From the NCBI GenBank assembly GCA_048594975.1, contig JBMDXQ010000042.1, positions 1 through 64,000 of the forward strand: DNA of 64,000 bases, given 5' to 3'. This stretch comes from JBMDXB01 sp048594975 (GTDB lineage Bacteria > Acidobacteriota > Vicinamibacteria > Vicinamibacterales > 2-12-FULL-66-21). The notes under the pieces were generated by a model. That model was not told the origin of the DNA, did not search any database, and worked only from the letters and a program-made list of their open reading frames with translations. The translations under genes were made by a program, and so were the position numbers. Position 1 is the stretch's first letter. Every line of letters begins with the position of its first letter. Positions 39,929-49,497 of the stretch are shown piece after piece.

Positions 39929-40200
39929 CGTCAGTCGACAGTCGAAAGTCGAAAGTCAGCGTCGGGAGTCAGAGTCGGAAGTCAGAGTCGGAAGTCAGAG
40001 TCAGAGTCGGACGTCCGAGTCAAAGTCTCCGAGTCAGAGTCTCCGAGGAGAGTCGGAAGTCCGAGGCAGAGTCGGCAGTGCGAGTCAGAGGTCAAAGTTA
40101 GAGGTTCAGCGGTCGACTCCCGACTCTGACTCCCGACTCTGACTCCTGACTCTGACTCCCGACCTTGACTCGGACTCTGACCCTGACTACGACTCGCGAC
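39929..40200. repeat. Large AGTCAGA/GACTCTG fold-back array
   Basis: Left arm 39929-40110 consists of AGTC-led units of 6-8 nt (AGTCAG, AGTCGGA); right arm 40111-40200 consists of the inverse GACTC units (GACTCTGACTCCCGACTC-like). It fills almost the whole 291-nt spacer after the TonB receptor gene and could fold on itself. No gene is seen. Same words occur at 44758-44802 and 49241-49482 only. Confidence 0.9.
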
Positions 40201-40205
40201 TTCCT

Positions 40206-43200
40206 TCACCAGCTGAAGCGAAGGGCGAAGGAGGTGATCCGCCCGCCGGCGTCCTGCGAGGCGTTGAGGTCACGCGCCGCCGTCGTCACTTCCCAGCTGC
40301 TCAGCGCGGCGCCGCCGATCGGGTCGCCATCGGCGTTGGTCCGCGGGATGAAGTTGATGTTGTCGAACACGTTGTACAGGTCCATGCGCGCCTCGATGAT
40401 GCGGCGGCCGCCCAGCGAGAAGCGTTTCGCGAAGGCAAAGTCCGTTTTGCCGTACCACGGCGCGCGGATGATCCGCGCCAGCGGCGCGCAGTCGCCGTCG
40501 AGGTACTGTACGCACCCCGGATGATCGGGAGGGGCGATGTAGCGGCCGGTCGGCACCACGCCATCGGTATAGCCGCTCGGGTGCGTGGCCGACGCGCCGG
40601 TCAGCGCGATCGCCGATTGTTCGATCACGTCCAACGGCCAGTTGTAGACGCGCACCTTCCCGTCCGCGTCCGTCATCTTGTAGAAGCCGAACAGGTCGCG
40701 GAACTCGTCCTCGGTCATGCCCACGATCCTGAACGCCCCCATGTTGTACTCCGGGCCGCTCTGGAAGCGGCTGTTGCCGGCGAACTCCCACCCGCCGATG
40801 ATCGCATCGAGCGCCGTGCCGGCGTTCCCGCCGAACTTCCGGCCCTTGCCGAACGGCAGTTGGTACACCCAGTTCACCTTCGCCGCGTGGTCGGGAGCGA
40901 CCACGCTCGGAATGCTGATGAAGCCGCTGCGCAGCGACGGCCGCGTCCAGGTGTTGCGCACACCGTAGTTGTAGCTGCCCTGGACCAGCAGACCCTGGCT
41001 CAGGCGACGGCGCACCTCAATCTGCAAAGCGTCGTACCGGGTCGTGCCGCCGTTCTCGCGGATGTTCGCGCTCGTCTGGTACACCGACGGGTTCGCCTGG
41101 AAGAAATTGGCGGGAAGGCCGGCGGCCGTGGCGTTGGCGAGCCGGGCCGCCGCGCCCTGCAGCCCGTTGGTGCCCGTACCGGCGATGCCCGTGATGTTGG
41201 GATCGTAGGCCGCGAGCTGGTTGTACCACGCGGAACTGGTGAACAGCGTGCTCGTGTAGCTGCCCGGGTTCCGGTTGCGCGCGTCGTTGAGCGGAACACC
41301 GTGGAAGTACGCCATGAAGATCGGCAGCGGCGACGTGCCGGGTGCGCCCGTGTAGGCGAACGTCGCCCCGCGGCCGGCGGCGATGTTGGCCGCCAGGTTG
41401 GCCTGCGCCTGCATGAACTCGTCGTAGAAGCCGTTCTCCCTGATGTTCCAGTTGTCGTTGTCGTTCAGGTTGACCGTGGTCCAGCCGCCGACGTTCCGGT
41501 TGCCGATGTAGCGGACCTCGACCGCCATGTCCTTCCCGAGCTCGCGCTGCCAGCCGAAGCTGTACTGATGCGTGTATGGCACCTGCAGGTCGGGCGCCAT
41601 GATATTGACGCTCTCGTTAGTCGCCGGGTTGATGGGATAGGTCAGCGTCGGCGTCGGGCAGGGCGCCAGCCGCGACGAATCGCGCAACAGCACCGGCAGC
41701 CCGCGGCCATCGCTCGTCAGGTTGAAGCAGCCGCTGTTCGTCAGGTTCCGCGCACCAGCTCTCGTCCCCCCAGGATTCACACCGAAGCGGTCCAGGAAAT
41801 CCTGGGTTCCGTAACGATCGTAGGACACCGAATAGCCGCCTCGGAACACCGGCTCCGCGCTGAGGATCGGCCGGAGCAGGCCCTGGTCGATGCGCGGCTG
41901 CCAGGTGGCACCGACGCTCGGAGCGAAGTTGTTGGCGTCAGTGTCGTACGCATGGTCACCCGCGAGGTACTGTGTGAATACGGGGGGACTGCCGGCTATC
42001 GTGCCAGGCTTGAACAGGTTGCCTGGACCGGTCACGCCGTACACCTGGTTTGGATCCTCGAGCCGCGAGAAGTTGTTGGCGTCCGGCTTGAACGGCAGCT
42101 GCAGCTCGTACCGGAGGCCAGCGGTCAACGTGAAGTCCGGGCGCAGGCGCCAGGAATCGCTGACGAAGAACCCGATCTCGTCCATGCTCGTCTTCAGGTA
42201 ACGCTGTCCCAGGAACTCGTACTGTTCTGCCTGGTTGAGCACGTAGGTGCCGGCCACCGATGTTACGCGCCCGGTCAGGAGGGCGTACAGGTTCCGCGCG
42301 AAGCCGATCTGGGTCGAGTTGATCCCGCCCGGAAACGCCGCGGTATTCGTTTCGATGATCCGGTTGAACGCCGGGTCCGCCGAGTTCACGCCGAACGTGA
42401 TCCTGGGCACGAGGTTGCCCGGCCAGTTCATGTTGTCCGTCTTGATGTGGGTGTAGGTGCCGCCGAAACTGAACGTGTGCTTGCCCTTCAGCCAGGTCAG
42501 CGTGTCTTCGACGACGGTGTCCGGAGTGTAACGGGTGCTCGGCGAATCGGAGGCCGTCAGGCCGGTCAGGTTCTGGCCGCCGCCCCCGATTGCGAGGAAG
42601 GTCCTGCCGGTGTTGTTGACCGACAGGTTGTACGGACCCTGGCACCCCAGGCCCGTGCAGTCGAACTGTTGCTCCCTGGTCACATTCGTGTTGAACTGCG
42701 TCGTCCCACCCTGGAAGCCGTAGCGTGCTTCGTTGACGATGCTCTTGCCGAAGGTCGATCGCAGCGTGCCCTGCCACATGTAGCGGTTCGAGTACTGCCC
42801 GCCGACATTGACGAAGCCGGGGAACGTCGGCTCGCGGCTGTTGAGGATATCGGGATCCGACTCGAACCGGTTGTAGCGCAACGTCGCCGTCAGCCGATGA
42901 TTCGTCGTGACGTTGTAGTCCAGACGGCCGGTCGGGAAGTGCCGGAACTGCTCGCCTCCCGGGCTATAGTCGAACCTGTCCGTGTTGAGGTCATGCGAGG
43001 AGATGGCCCCGCCGGTCGTGTGCCCGGCGGCCGCGGAGCGGATGTCCGCGAAGGCCTTGGCCAATGTCGGGTCCGACGTGCCGCCCGCGATGTCATACAG
43101 GTTGACGGTCCGCGTCGTCCCGTCGTTGGCGGTGTAGGTGAAGTTGCCCGCCCGCGCTCTCTCGGTCATCAGGTAACGCGTCCGCGCAACCTGGTTCGGC

Positions 43201-44195
43201 CACTTGAACCACTCCCAGTTGAAGAAGTAGGTCAGGTTGTTGGTGAAGATCGGCCCACCCACGCGGAAGCCCGGCGTCTCCAGCCGGACATCGTCGATGA
43301 AGTAGTCGCCCGCAGCCGTGCGCGGACGATCGCGCTTGTTGAACCAGTACGGGGTGTTCAGCCGCCACAGCCAGCCGCGCGTGTTGGCGCGCGTGTTGAC
43401 ATCGTCGTCGTTGGTGCCGGCCTGGTTGCGCCAGGTGTCGTAGACCGAACCGGAGAAGCGGCTCGTTCCGGCCCGCGTGGTCATGCGGATCTGTGCCGCT
43501 CCGTGCCCCGCACTCTCGGCCCCAGGCGTCGAGGTCGACACCGTGATCTCCTCGACCGAGTCCATCAGCGGCCGGATGTACATGAAGAACCCGTCGGTCG
43601 AGCGGTTGTTGTTGTCCTGCACGTTGACGCCGTCGAGCGTGATGTTGAGGGATACCTCTGGCAGGCCGTTGATCGTCGTCTCCCGGCTGTTGCTGCCTGG
43701 CGTGAGCGCACCTGGCAGCGCGGTCACATAGTCGAGCGCCGTGCGCGTCGTCAAGGGCAGCGACGAGATCTGCTGCACGCTGATGGTCGTCTGCACGGAG
43801 GCGGTCTGGGTCTGCAGTACCTCCGTGGCACCGGTCACGACCACCGTCTCCTCGAGCGTGCCGATCTCCAGCTTCACGGTGACCGACGCGGGTGTGGCCG
43901 TCACGATCTGGACGTCCGGCAGCATCGCGGTCTTGAAACCCTGCAGGGAAACGGTGACGGTGTACGTCCCCGGCTGCAGCGCCGGAATCGTGAACCGCCC
44001 TTCGGCGTCGGTGACGGCCGTGAACTGGCCGGCGGTGGCGTTGTTCTTGGCGACGACGTCGGCGCCGGGGAGGACCGCGCCCTGCGCATCGGTGACCACC
44101 CCGGAGAGCGAAGCGGTCGTGCCGCCGCCCTGGCCGAACGCCGTACTGCCACTGAGGAGCAGCGCGGCGACGAAGCAGATGAACCTCAGTCTCAT
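40206..44195 (-). CDS. TonB-dependent receptor, Oar-like with N-terminal carboxypeptidase-regulatory domain
   Basis: A 1329-residue outer-membrane receptor. Signal peptide (MRLRFICFVAALLLSGSTAF), then a carboxypeptidase-regulatory-like beta domain (about 28-115, SLSGVVTDAQGAVLPGADV), a plug domain (about 120-240) and a large beta-barrel ending in the aromatic SFALRFSW needed for outer-membrane insertion. Such receptors are abundant in Acidobacteriota and import or sense polymers; substrate unknown. The ATG at 44195 has GAGGAG upstream. A candidate promoter lies at 44384-44412. Confidence 0.93.
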   Translation of the reverse strand: MRLRFICFVAALLLSGSTAFGQGGGTTASLSGVVTDAQGAVLPGADVVAKNNATAGQFTAVTDAEGRFTIPALQPGTYTVTVSLQGFKTAMLPDVQIVTATPASVTVKLEIGTLEETVVVTGATEVLQTQTASVQTTISVQQISSLPLTTRTALDYVTALPGALTPGSNSRETTINGLPEVSLNITLDGVNVQDNNNRSTDGFFMYIRPLMDSVEEITVSTSTPGAESAGHGAAQIRMTTRAGTSRFSGSVYDTWRNQAGTNDDDVNTRANTRGWLWRLNTPYWFNKRDRPRTAAGDYFIDDVRLETPGFRVGGPIFTNNLTYFFNWEWFKWPNQVARTRYLMTERARAGNFTYTANDGTTRTVNLYDIAGGTSDPTLAKAFADIRSAAAGHTTGGAISSHDLNTDRFDYSPGGEQFRHFPTGRLDYNVTTNHRLTATLRYNRFESDPDILNSREPTFPGFVNVGGQYSNRYMWQGTLRSTFGKSIVNEARYGFQGGTTQFNTNVTREQQFDCTGLGCQGPYNLSVNNTGRTFLAIGGGGQNLTGLTASDSPSTRYTPDTVVEDTLTWLKGKHTFSFGGTYTHIKTDNMNWPGNLVPRITFGVNSADPAFNRIIETNTAAFPGGINSTQIGFARNLYALLTGRVTSVAGTYVLNQAEQYEFLGQRYLKTSMDEIGFFVSDSWRLRPDFTLTAGLRYELQLPFKPDANNFSRLEDPNQVYGVTGPGNLFKPGTIAGSPPVFTQYLAGDHAYDTDANNFAPSVGATWQPRIDQGLLRPILSAEPVFRGGYSVSYDRYGTQDFLDRFGVNPGGTRAGARNLTNSGCFNLTSDGRGLPVLLRDSSRLAPCPTPTLTYPINPATNESVNIMAPDLQVPYTHQYSFGWQRELGKDMAVEVRYIGNRNVGGWTTVNLNDNDNWNIRENGFYDEFMQAQANLAANIAAGRGATFAYTGAPGTSPLPIFMAYFHGVPLNDARNRNPGSYTSTLFTSSAWYNQLAAYDPNITGIAGTGTNGLQGAAARLANATAAGLPANFFQANPSVYQTSANIRENGGTTRYDALQIEVRRRLSQGLLVQGSYNYGVRNTWTRPSLRSGFISIPSVVAPDHAAKVNWVYQLPFGKGRKFGGNAGTALDAIIGGWEFAGNSRFQSGPEYNMGAFRIVGMTEDEFRDLFGFYKMTDADGKVRVYNWPLDVIEQSAIALTGASATHPSGYTDGVVPTGRYIAPPDHPGCVQYLDGDCAPLARIIRAPWYGKTDFAFAKRFSLGGRRIIEARMDLYNVFDNINFIPRTNADGDPIGGAALSSWEVTTAARDLNASQDAGGRITSFALRFSW

Positions 44196-44757
44196 GAAAG
44201 GCTCCTCGCGCGCGGGATCGCGTCCCGCTATCCATCCGATCGCAAGCCAGGAATGAAAGGGGAACCCGGCGGGCACGAGTCGCGCACGAAGGCAGGAGAG
44301 CCGGGTCGCGATGGCCGCGCGTCCCCTCCAGTAGACGCCGGATCGCGGTCCGATGCCCTGCAGACGCCCGCTGTTGGCCGCACAACGTACCCGCACGCGC
44401 GTGCCTCGTCAAGGACGATCGCCTGACGCGAGCCCCGCGCGCACGGAGCCAGCCGCCGGGATTCCGGCGGCTCCCCTTTGACTCCAGTGAACGGTGCCGA
44501 AGGCGCACGCAACATCCGTGCACAGCCGTATCCGGTCCACCGCCCAGGCGGTTGCGCGCGGATCGGGTCGCTGCATCGAACGAAGCCCTTCAGAATTCTG
44601 GAGACAATCACGACCGGAGAACGGTTTCTTGAATACGCTCAGGCGGAGTCCACCGCGTCGAGCGCGGCGGGGAACAGCAGGATTCCGTCGAAAAGTTGCC
44701 GGAATCCCGGCGCAGCGCGTCCCTGCTTCCCCCGGCAAGAACAAGGGGCGGCCTCGC
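44196..44757. other. Spacer upstream of the TonB receptor
   Basis: About 560 nt without a convincing gene. It holds the candidate promoter of the receptor (44384-44412), a 9-bp hairpin AGCCGCCGG/CCGGCGGCT (44451-44472) and, beyond it, a GACTCTG array near the BNR gene. Confidence 0.5.
44384..44412 (-). promoter_or_regulatory. Candidate promoter of the TonB receptor gene
   Basis: TTGACG (44412-44407) and TACGTT (44389-44384) with a 17-nt spacer on the minus strand. Implies a leader of about 180 nt. The -35 is good, the -10 mediocre. Confidence 0.35.
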
Positions 44758-44802
44758 GACTCTGACTCTGACTCTGACTTACGACCGTCGACTGTCGACT
44801 GC
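44758..44802. repeat. GACTCTG tandem repeat
   Basis: CGACTCTGACTCTGACTC-type hexamer/heptamer units followed by GTCGACTGTCGACTG. Same word family as 39929-40200 and 49241-49482. Begins 15 nt downstream of the BNR gene stop. Confidence 0.8.
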
Positions 44803-44816
44803 CCTCACCAGCCGAG

Positions 44817-47800
44817 CTACTGGAGAATCTGCGTGACCTGGAATGCCTGTGGTTCGCCGACGGGCGTGGCCTTCTCGCCGGCAAGGCGGCCGAGCGTGGC
44901 GGTATAGCGGCCGGGCGCGACCGGCGGCACGGCGGCCTGGCCGCCGCGGCCGAAGCCGGCAGGCTGCGACTGCGGCTCTTGTTCCTGTCCCTGACCCCGA
45001 CCCTGTCCCTGCCCTGCCGCCGCTGCCGGCGGATCGGGCCGGAGGTTCCACGCGACGCGGCGCAGTCCGGGCGTCTTGTCCAGCTCGAGCCGCCGTACCT
45101 GGCGGCCGCTCGAATCCGCGATCGTCAGTACCAGCTTCTCGGCGTCCGGCAGCGCCTGGCCGACGCTGTATGTGAACACGGCGCCAAACGGCGGGTTCTC
45201 CGCGGTCCAGTTGCCCGACAGCGCTCCGATACCGGCGGTGCCGGCGGGCGCGCTGCCGATCATGTTGAACAGGTAGGCGTCGCGCAACGGGAACAGCCGC
45301 GCCGCCTCAGCGAGCGCTTGCGGTGTGATCCCGCGCAGCGGGCTGTAGTCGTCGAGGATGTAGAATCCGCGGCCGAACGTCGCCACGACGACGTCGTTCT
45401 CGCGTTTCTGGATCGTGACGTCGCGGACCTGGATTGTCGGCATGCCGCCCTTCAGCTGCACCCATGACTTCCCGCCATCCACGGTCGTGAACAACCCGAA
45501 CTCCGTCCCGGCGAACAGCAGGTCGCCGGCCACGTGGTCCTGCACGATCGACCACACGTCGTGACGATCCGGCAAGTCACCGGTGATGTTGGTCCAGGTC
45601 TTCCCGCGGTTCACGCTCTTGACGAGGTAGGGCTTGTAGTCACCGCGCTGCCAGTTGTTGAGCGTGACGAACACCGTGTCCGCATGGCGGGGCGAGGCGA
45701 ACACGTCGGTGACATAGGTGTGCTTCGGGACGCCGGGGAAGTCCTCGATCTTCCGCCAGCTCTTGCCCCCGTCTTCCGTCACCTGCACGAGGCCGTCGTC
45801 GGTGCCCACCCACAACAGGCCCTCGAGCAGCGGCGACTCGTCGATGGACACGACGTTGCTCAGCGCCGTCGTCGAGGTGTTCAGGGCGACCGAATCGCGC
45901 GGCCAGACCTTCCCCATGAGCGGGATGGCGAACGCGTCGAGCTGCCGCGTCAGGTCCGGGCTGATGCGCCTCCACGTGTCGCCGCGATCGTCGGTGCGGT
46001 ACACGTACTGCGTGGCCCAGTACAGCCGCCTCGGGTTGTGCGGGCTGATGATGTACGGCGCGTCCCAGTTGGCGCGGTCGGCCGGAACCACCGGCTGTGC
46101 ACCACCCTGCGGCGGGTTGGCGGGCGGCGCCGCCGCTCCGCGGCCGAAGCCGCCGCGCCCGCCGGTACCGCGCGACTGCGGCGGGCGGATGTTCCGGCGC
46201 TCGCCGGTCCGCAGGTTGACGCGGCTGATGTTGCCGTCTTGCGACGAGGCATAGACGATGGCCGGATCTTCGGGATCGCTGCGCGTCTGGAAACCGTCGC
46301 CGCCGAGGACGATCTGCCAGTCGCTGTTGCGCACCCCCCACGGGTTGGCCGAGCGCGCCGGTCCGCAGTGCGACCAGTTGTCCTGCGTGCCGCCGCACAC
46401 GTTGTAGAACGGCTTCGCGTTGTCCACCGACACGCGGTAGTACTGCGTGACCGGCAGGCTGGCGAAGAACCGCCACGTCTTGCCCTCGTCGTAGCTCTCG
46501 TAGAGGCCGCCGTCGTTGCCGAGCAGGATGTGCGCGGGATCGGCCGGGTCGAACTCGACGGCATGATGGTCGACGTGCACGCCGTAGCGCTCGATGCCGG
46601 CCTGCGCCCACGTGCGACCGCCGTCCTTGCTGAGCTCCAGGCTCACGTTGACCGACCAGATCCAGTCGGCGCGGTGCGGATCGACGAACAGCTCGTGGTA
46701 GTACTGAGCGCCGCCGCCGCGATAGCAGTCGTCGTTCGGCCCACCGCCAAGGCCTCCGCGCCCCTGCTGCGAGAGCTCCTGCTGTGGAGGCGTCGCCGGC
46801 TGCTGCGGCGCTGGGGCGGATTGCGTGGTTGCCCCCTGTGGCCCGCTCGCGCCCGGCGGAGGCGCGGCGGGGACCCGCTGCTCGGCGAACGGACCGGACT
46901 GGCGCTCCGCGCCGGCATCCGTCCCGGTGCCCTTCGGAGGCGGCGGGGCGAGCGGCGCGCACGGTGTCGGCGGCGTGGCCGGCTGCCCTGCGCCGACCCC
47001 GCGGCCGCCTCGGCCCTGCGGCTGTGTCATACGCCCGATCCGCGTCCACGTCGCGCCAGCGTCGTCCGAGCGGAAGAAGCCGGACTCGGTCCGTTTCGCG
47101 TCGACGAGCGCGTACACGCGGTTGGGATAACGCGGATCGACCGCGAGTCCGGCGCGCCCGACGTCGCCCGTCGGCAGTCCCCTCGTCAGCTTCGTCCATT
47201 TCCTGCCGCCGTCGGCGCTCTTGAAGATCCCGCCCTCGGGCCCGCCGCCGATCATCTGCCCGACGGCACGGCGCCGCTGGTAGGCGGACGCGTAGATCAC
47301 GTCCGGCTTCCCCGGCTGGAAGACAATGTCGGTGATCCCGGTGTCGTCGCTGATGTGCAGCACGCGATTCCACGTCGCGCCGCCGTCGGTGGTCTTGTAC
47401 AGCCCGCGCTCGCCGCCCGCGGACCACAGCGGTCCCTGCGAGGCGACGTAGACGACGCTGGAGTTGCGCGGGTCGATCAGGATCTTCCCGATGTGCTCGG
47501 ATTTCTCCAGTCCCACGCGTTTCCAGCTCTTGCCGCCGTCGGACGACTTGTAGACGCCGTCGCCGAAGTGCGCGCTGCGCTGGCTGGTGTTCTCGCCGGT
47601 GCCGACCCAGACGACGTTCGAGTCCTTCGGGTCGATCACGACACAGCAGAGCGTGAAGGCGTAGTCGTCGAAGACGGGGGCGAAGGTGATGCCGCGGTTG
47701 ACGGTCTTCCACAGGCCGCCGAAGGCCGAGGCGACGTACCAGACGTTGGCGTTCTTCGGATCGATCTCGATGTCGGCGATGCGGCCGGTCGCGATCGACG

Positions 47801-47930
47801 GGCCGATGCTCCGGAGCTCGATGCCCCTGAGCTGCTCGGCGGTGAGCCGGTCGCGCGGCGTACCCTGGCCGGCAAGCGCAGCGGTCAGGGACGCGAGGGC
47901 TCCCGCCATGAACAGAAGATGACGTCTCAT
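44817..47930 (-). CDS. Exported BNR/sortilin-like beta-propeller protein
   Basis: A 1037-residue secreted protein. Signal peptide (MRRHLLFMAGALASLTAALA), then many BNR-type propeller repeats (GVYKSSDGGKSWKRVGL, GLYKTTDGGATWNRVL, GIFKSADGGRKWTKL), interrupted by a Pro/Ala/Gln-rich stretch (about residues 305-390), and a C-terminal Ig-like region with VLTIADSSGRQVRRLEL. Related acidobacterial proteins are called VPS10/BNR proteins; no catalytic residues are evident. It stands beside the TonB receptor, perhaps as a surface partner. Confidence 0.85.
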   Translation of the reverse strand: MRRHLLFMAGALASLTAALAGQGTPRDRLTAEQLRGIELRSIGPSIATGRIADIEIDPKNANVWYVASAFGGLWKTVNRGITFAPVFDDYAFTLCCVVIDPKDSNVVWVGTGENTSQRSAHFGDGVYKSSDGGKSWKRVGLEKSEHIGKILIDPRNSSVVYVASQGPLWSAGGERGLYKTTDGGATWNRVLHISDDTGITDIVFQPGKPDVIYASAYQRRRAVGQMIGGGPEGGIFKSADGGRKWTKLTRGLPTGDVGRAGLAVDPRYPNRVYALVDAKRTESGFFRSDDAGATWTRIGRMTQPQGRGGRGVGAGQPATPPTPCAPLAPPPPKGTGTDAGAERQSGPFAEQRVPAAPPPGASGPQGATTQSAPAPQQPATPPQQELSQQGRGGLGGGPNDDCYRGGGAQYYHELFVDPHRADWIWSVNVSLELSKDGGRTWAQAGIERYGVHVDHHAVEFDPADPAHILLGNDGGLYESYDEGKTWRFFASLPVTQYYRVSVDNAKPFYNVCGGTQDNWSHCGPARSANPWGVRNSDWQIVLGGDGFQTRSDPEDPAIVYASSQDGNISRVNLRTGERRNIRPPQSRGTGGRGGFGRGAAAPPANPPQGGAQPVVPADRANWDAPYIISPHNPRRLYWATQYVYRTDDRGDTWRRISPDLTRQLDAFAIPLMGKVWPRDSVALNTSTTALSNVVSIDESPLLEGLLWVGTDDGLVQVTEDGGKSWRKIEDFPGVPKHTYVTDVFASPRHADTVFVTLNNWQRGDYKPYLVKSVNRGKTWTNITGDLPDRHDVWSIVQDHVAGDLLFAGTEFGLFTTVDGGKSWVQLKGGMPTIQVRDVTIQKRENDVVVATFGRGFYILDDYSPLRGITPQALAEAARLFPLRDAYLFNMIGSAPAGTAGIGALSGNWTAENPPFGAVFTYSVGQALPDAEKLVLTIADSSGRQVRRLELDKTPGLRRVAWNLRPDPPAAAAGQGQGRGQGQEQEPQSQPAGFGRGGQAAVPPVAPGRYTATLGRLAGEKATPVGEPQAFQVTQILQ

Positions 47931-48021
47931 TCAGATGACTCCCTGGAACACGATTGCGCGGGGGAAGCGACATTGTACTCCCAACGGCCCGGGACCGGCT
48001 GCTGCGGCCGGCAGGACGCGG

Positions 48022-48051
48022 TTGGAAGCCGGCACGTCATCCGCGCATAAT
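48022..48051 (+). promoter_or_regulatory. Candidate leaderless promoter of the serine-hydrolase pseudogene
   Basis: TTGGAA (48022-48027) and CATAAT (48046-48051), 18-nt spacer, only 7 nt before the ATG at 48059. Transcription would begin at or next to the start codon. Confidence 0.4.
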
Positions 48052-48058
48052 CGCCGCC

Positions 48059-49240
48059 ATGCGTACCGTACGTGCACCTACCGTCTGCATCCTTGTTTCG
48101 TTTACCGCCTTCGCAAGCGCCCAGGCACCGGCGCGCGGCCGGCGAGCGGCGCCCTACTTCCCCGATCGGCTCGAATGGGAGACGAGGCGGCCCGAGCAGG
48201 CCGGTTCGACGCGGCGAAGCTCGATGCGGCGATCACGTTCGCGATCGCCAGCGAGAACCAGCGAGCAAGGATCTCGCGACCGACCTGGCGACCACCTTCG
48301 GCGCGCGGGAGCCGTTCGACACGGCGATCGGCCCGGTGAAGCCGCGCGGCGCGCTGAACGGGCTCATCGTCCGCCGCGGGTCCATCGTCGCCGAGTGGGG
48401 CGCGACCGACCGCGTGGACATGACCTTCAGCGTGACGACGAGCTTTCTCTCCACCGTCGTCGGCCAGGCTGGCAGAAGGGACTGATCCAAGACGTCCACG
48501 ATCGCGTGCAGCCCTACGTTCCGCTCAGCGGCCCGTTCGATGGTGAGCACAACGCGAGGATCACCTGGGACCACCTGCTGCGGCAGACGAGCGACTGGCA
48601 GGGGACGCTGTGGGGCAAACCCGACTGGGCCGACCGGCCGGAGGGCAAGACGCCGGCGGACTGGCCGAACCGGCCGCTGCGCGAGCCCGGCACCCATTAC
48701 AAGTACAACGATGTCCGGGTCAACGTGCTGGCGCTGGCCGCGCTGCACGTGATCCGGCGCCCCCTGCCCGAGGTGCTGCGCGAGGAGGTCATGGACCGGA
48801 TCGGCGCCTCGAGCACGTGGCGCTGGCACGGGTACGACAACTCGTGGATCGAGCTGGACGGGCAGAAGATGCAGTCGATGACCGGCGGCGGCCACTGGGG
48901 CGGCGGCATGTTCATTTCCGCGCGCGATATGGCACGTTTCGGCTACCTGTTCCTGCGCGACGGCCGCTGGAGGGACAGCGAGATCGTCTCGCCGAAGTGA
49001 ATCGCGATGGCGCGTACGCCCGGCACGGCGAACCGGACGTACGGCTATATGAACTGGATGCTGAATATCGATCGCAAGCGCTACCCGAACGCCCCGGCCA
49101 CTGCCGTGACCTTCGAGGGCAACGGCAGCAACATCATCTACATCGATCGCGAGAACGACCTGGTTGTCGTCGTCCGATGGATCCAGGGTCGGGCTTTCAA
49201 TCAGTTCATTGGGCTGGTTCTCGACTCAATCGCTGACGGT
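48059..49240 (+). pseudogene. Decayed beta-lactamase/class C-like serine hydrolase
   Basis: Homology runs across three frames. It opens with a signal peptide (MRTVRAPTVCILVSFTAFASA), shifts frame near 48205 (FDAAKLDAAITFAIASEN), again near 48258 (SKDLATDLATTFGAREPF) and near 48470 (WQKGLIQDVHDRVQPYV). An in-frame TGA at 48998-49000 sits where Trp is expected (VSPK-stop-IAMARTPG). The catalytic SxxK motif reads SVTTSF instead of SVTKSF, losing the lysine. The sum of lesions marks a pseudogene. Confidence 0.85.
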
Positions 49241-49482
49241 CGAAAGTCGATAGTCGAAAGTCAGCGTCAGAGTCGAGGAGTCAGAGTCGGGCTCGTGCGG
49301 TTCGAGGTGTCCGCAGGAGGGGTCCGGAAACTCACATCCGCCGACATCAGCGGCTGTTGAAGGGAAGCCGTCAGGCGTCCGTCAAATGACCGGGAACCTG
49401 ACTCTGACTCCCGACCCCTGACTCTTCGACTCTGACTCCTCGACTCTGACGCTGATTTTCGACTATCGACTATCGACTTTCG
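49241..49482. repeat. AGTC/GACT fold-back repeat, near-perfect inverted arms
   Basis: Left arm 49241-49289 and right arm 49427-49482 are inverse copies: 49 nt against 56 nt, one mismatch and one extra 7-nt unit (ATCGACT type) in the right arm. Between them lie about 137 nt without a gene. This is the clearest evidence that the arms are related by inverted duplication. Confidence 0.93.
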
Positions 49483-49497
49483 CCAGAGCCTCGGAGC

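Noticed and set aside
39929..40200. A CRISPR array
   Set aside because: Units are 6-8 nt with no unique spacers and no cas genes; the arms are inverse, not direct repeats.
40521..44426. A 1301-residue plus-strand open frame opposite the TonB receptor
   Set aside because: Shadow of a strongly supported gene; no ribosome-binding site or recognisable domain.
48998..49000. UGA read as selenocysteine, given selA nearby
   Set aside because: Homology expects Trp, other frameshifts are present, and no SECIS-like hairpin follows the codon.
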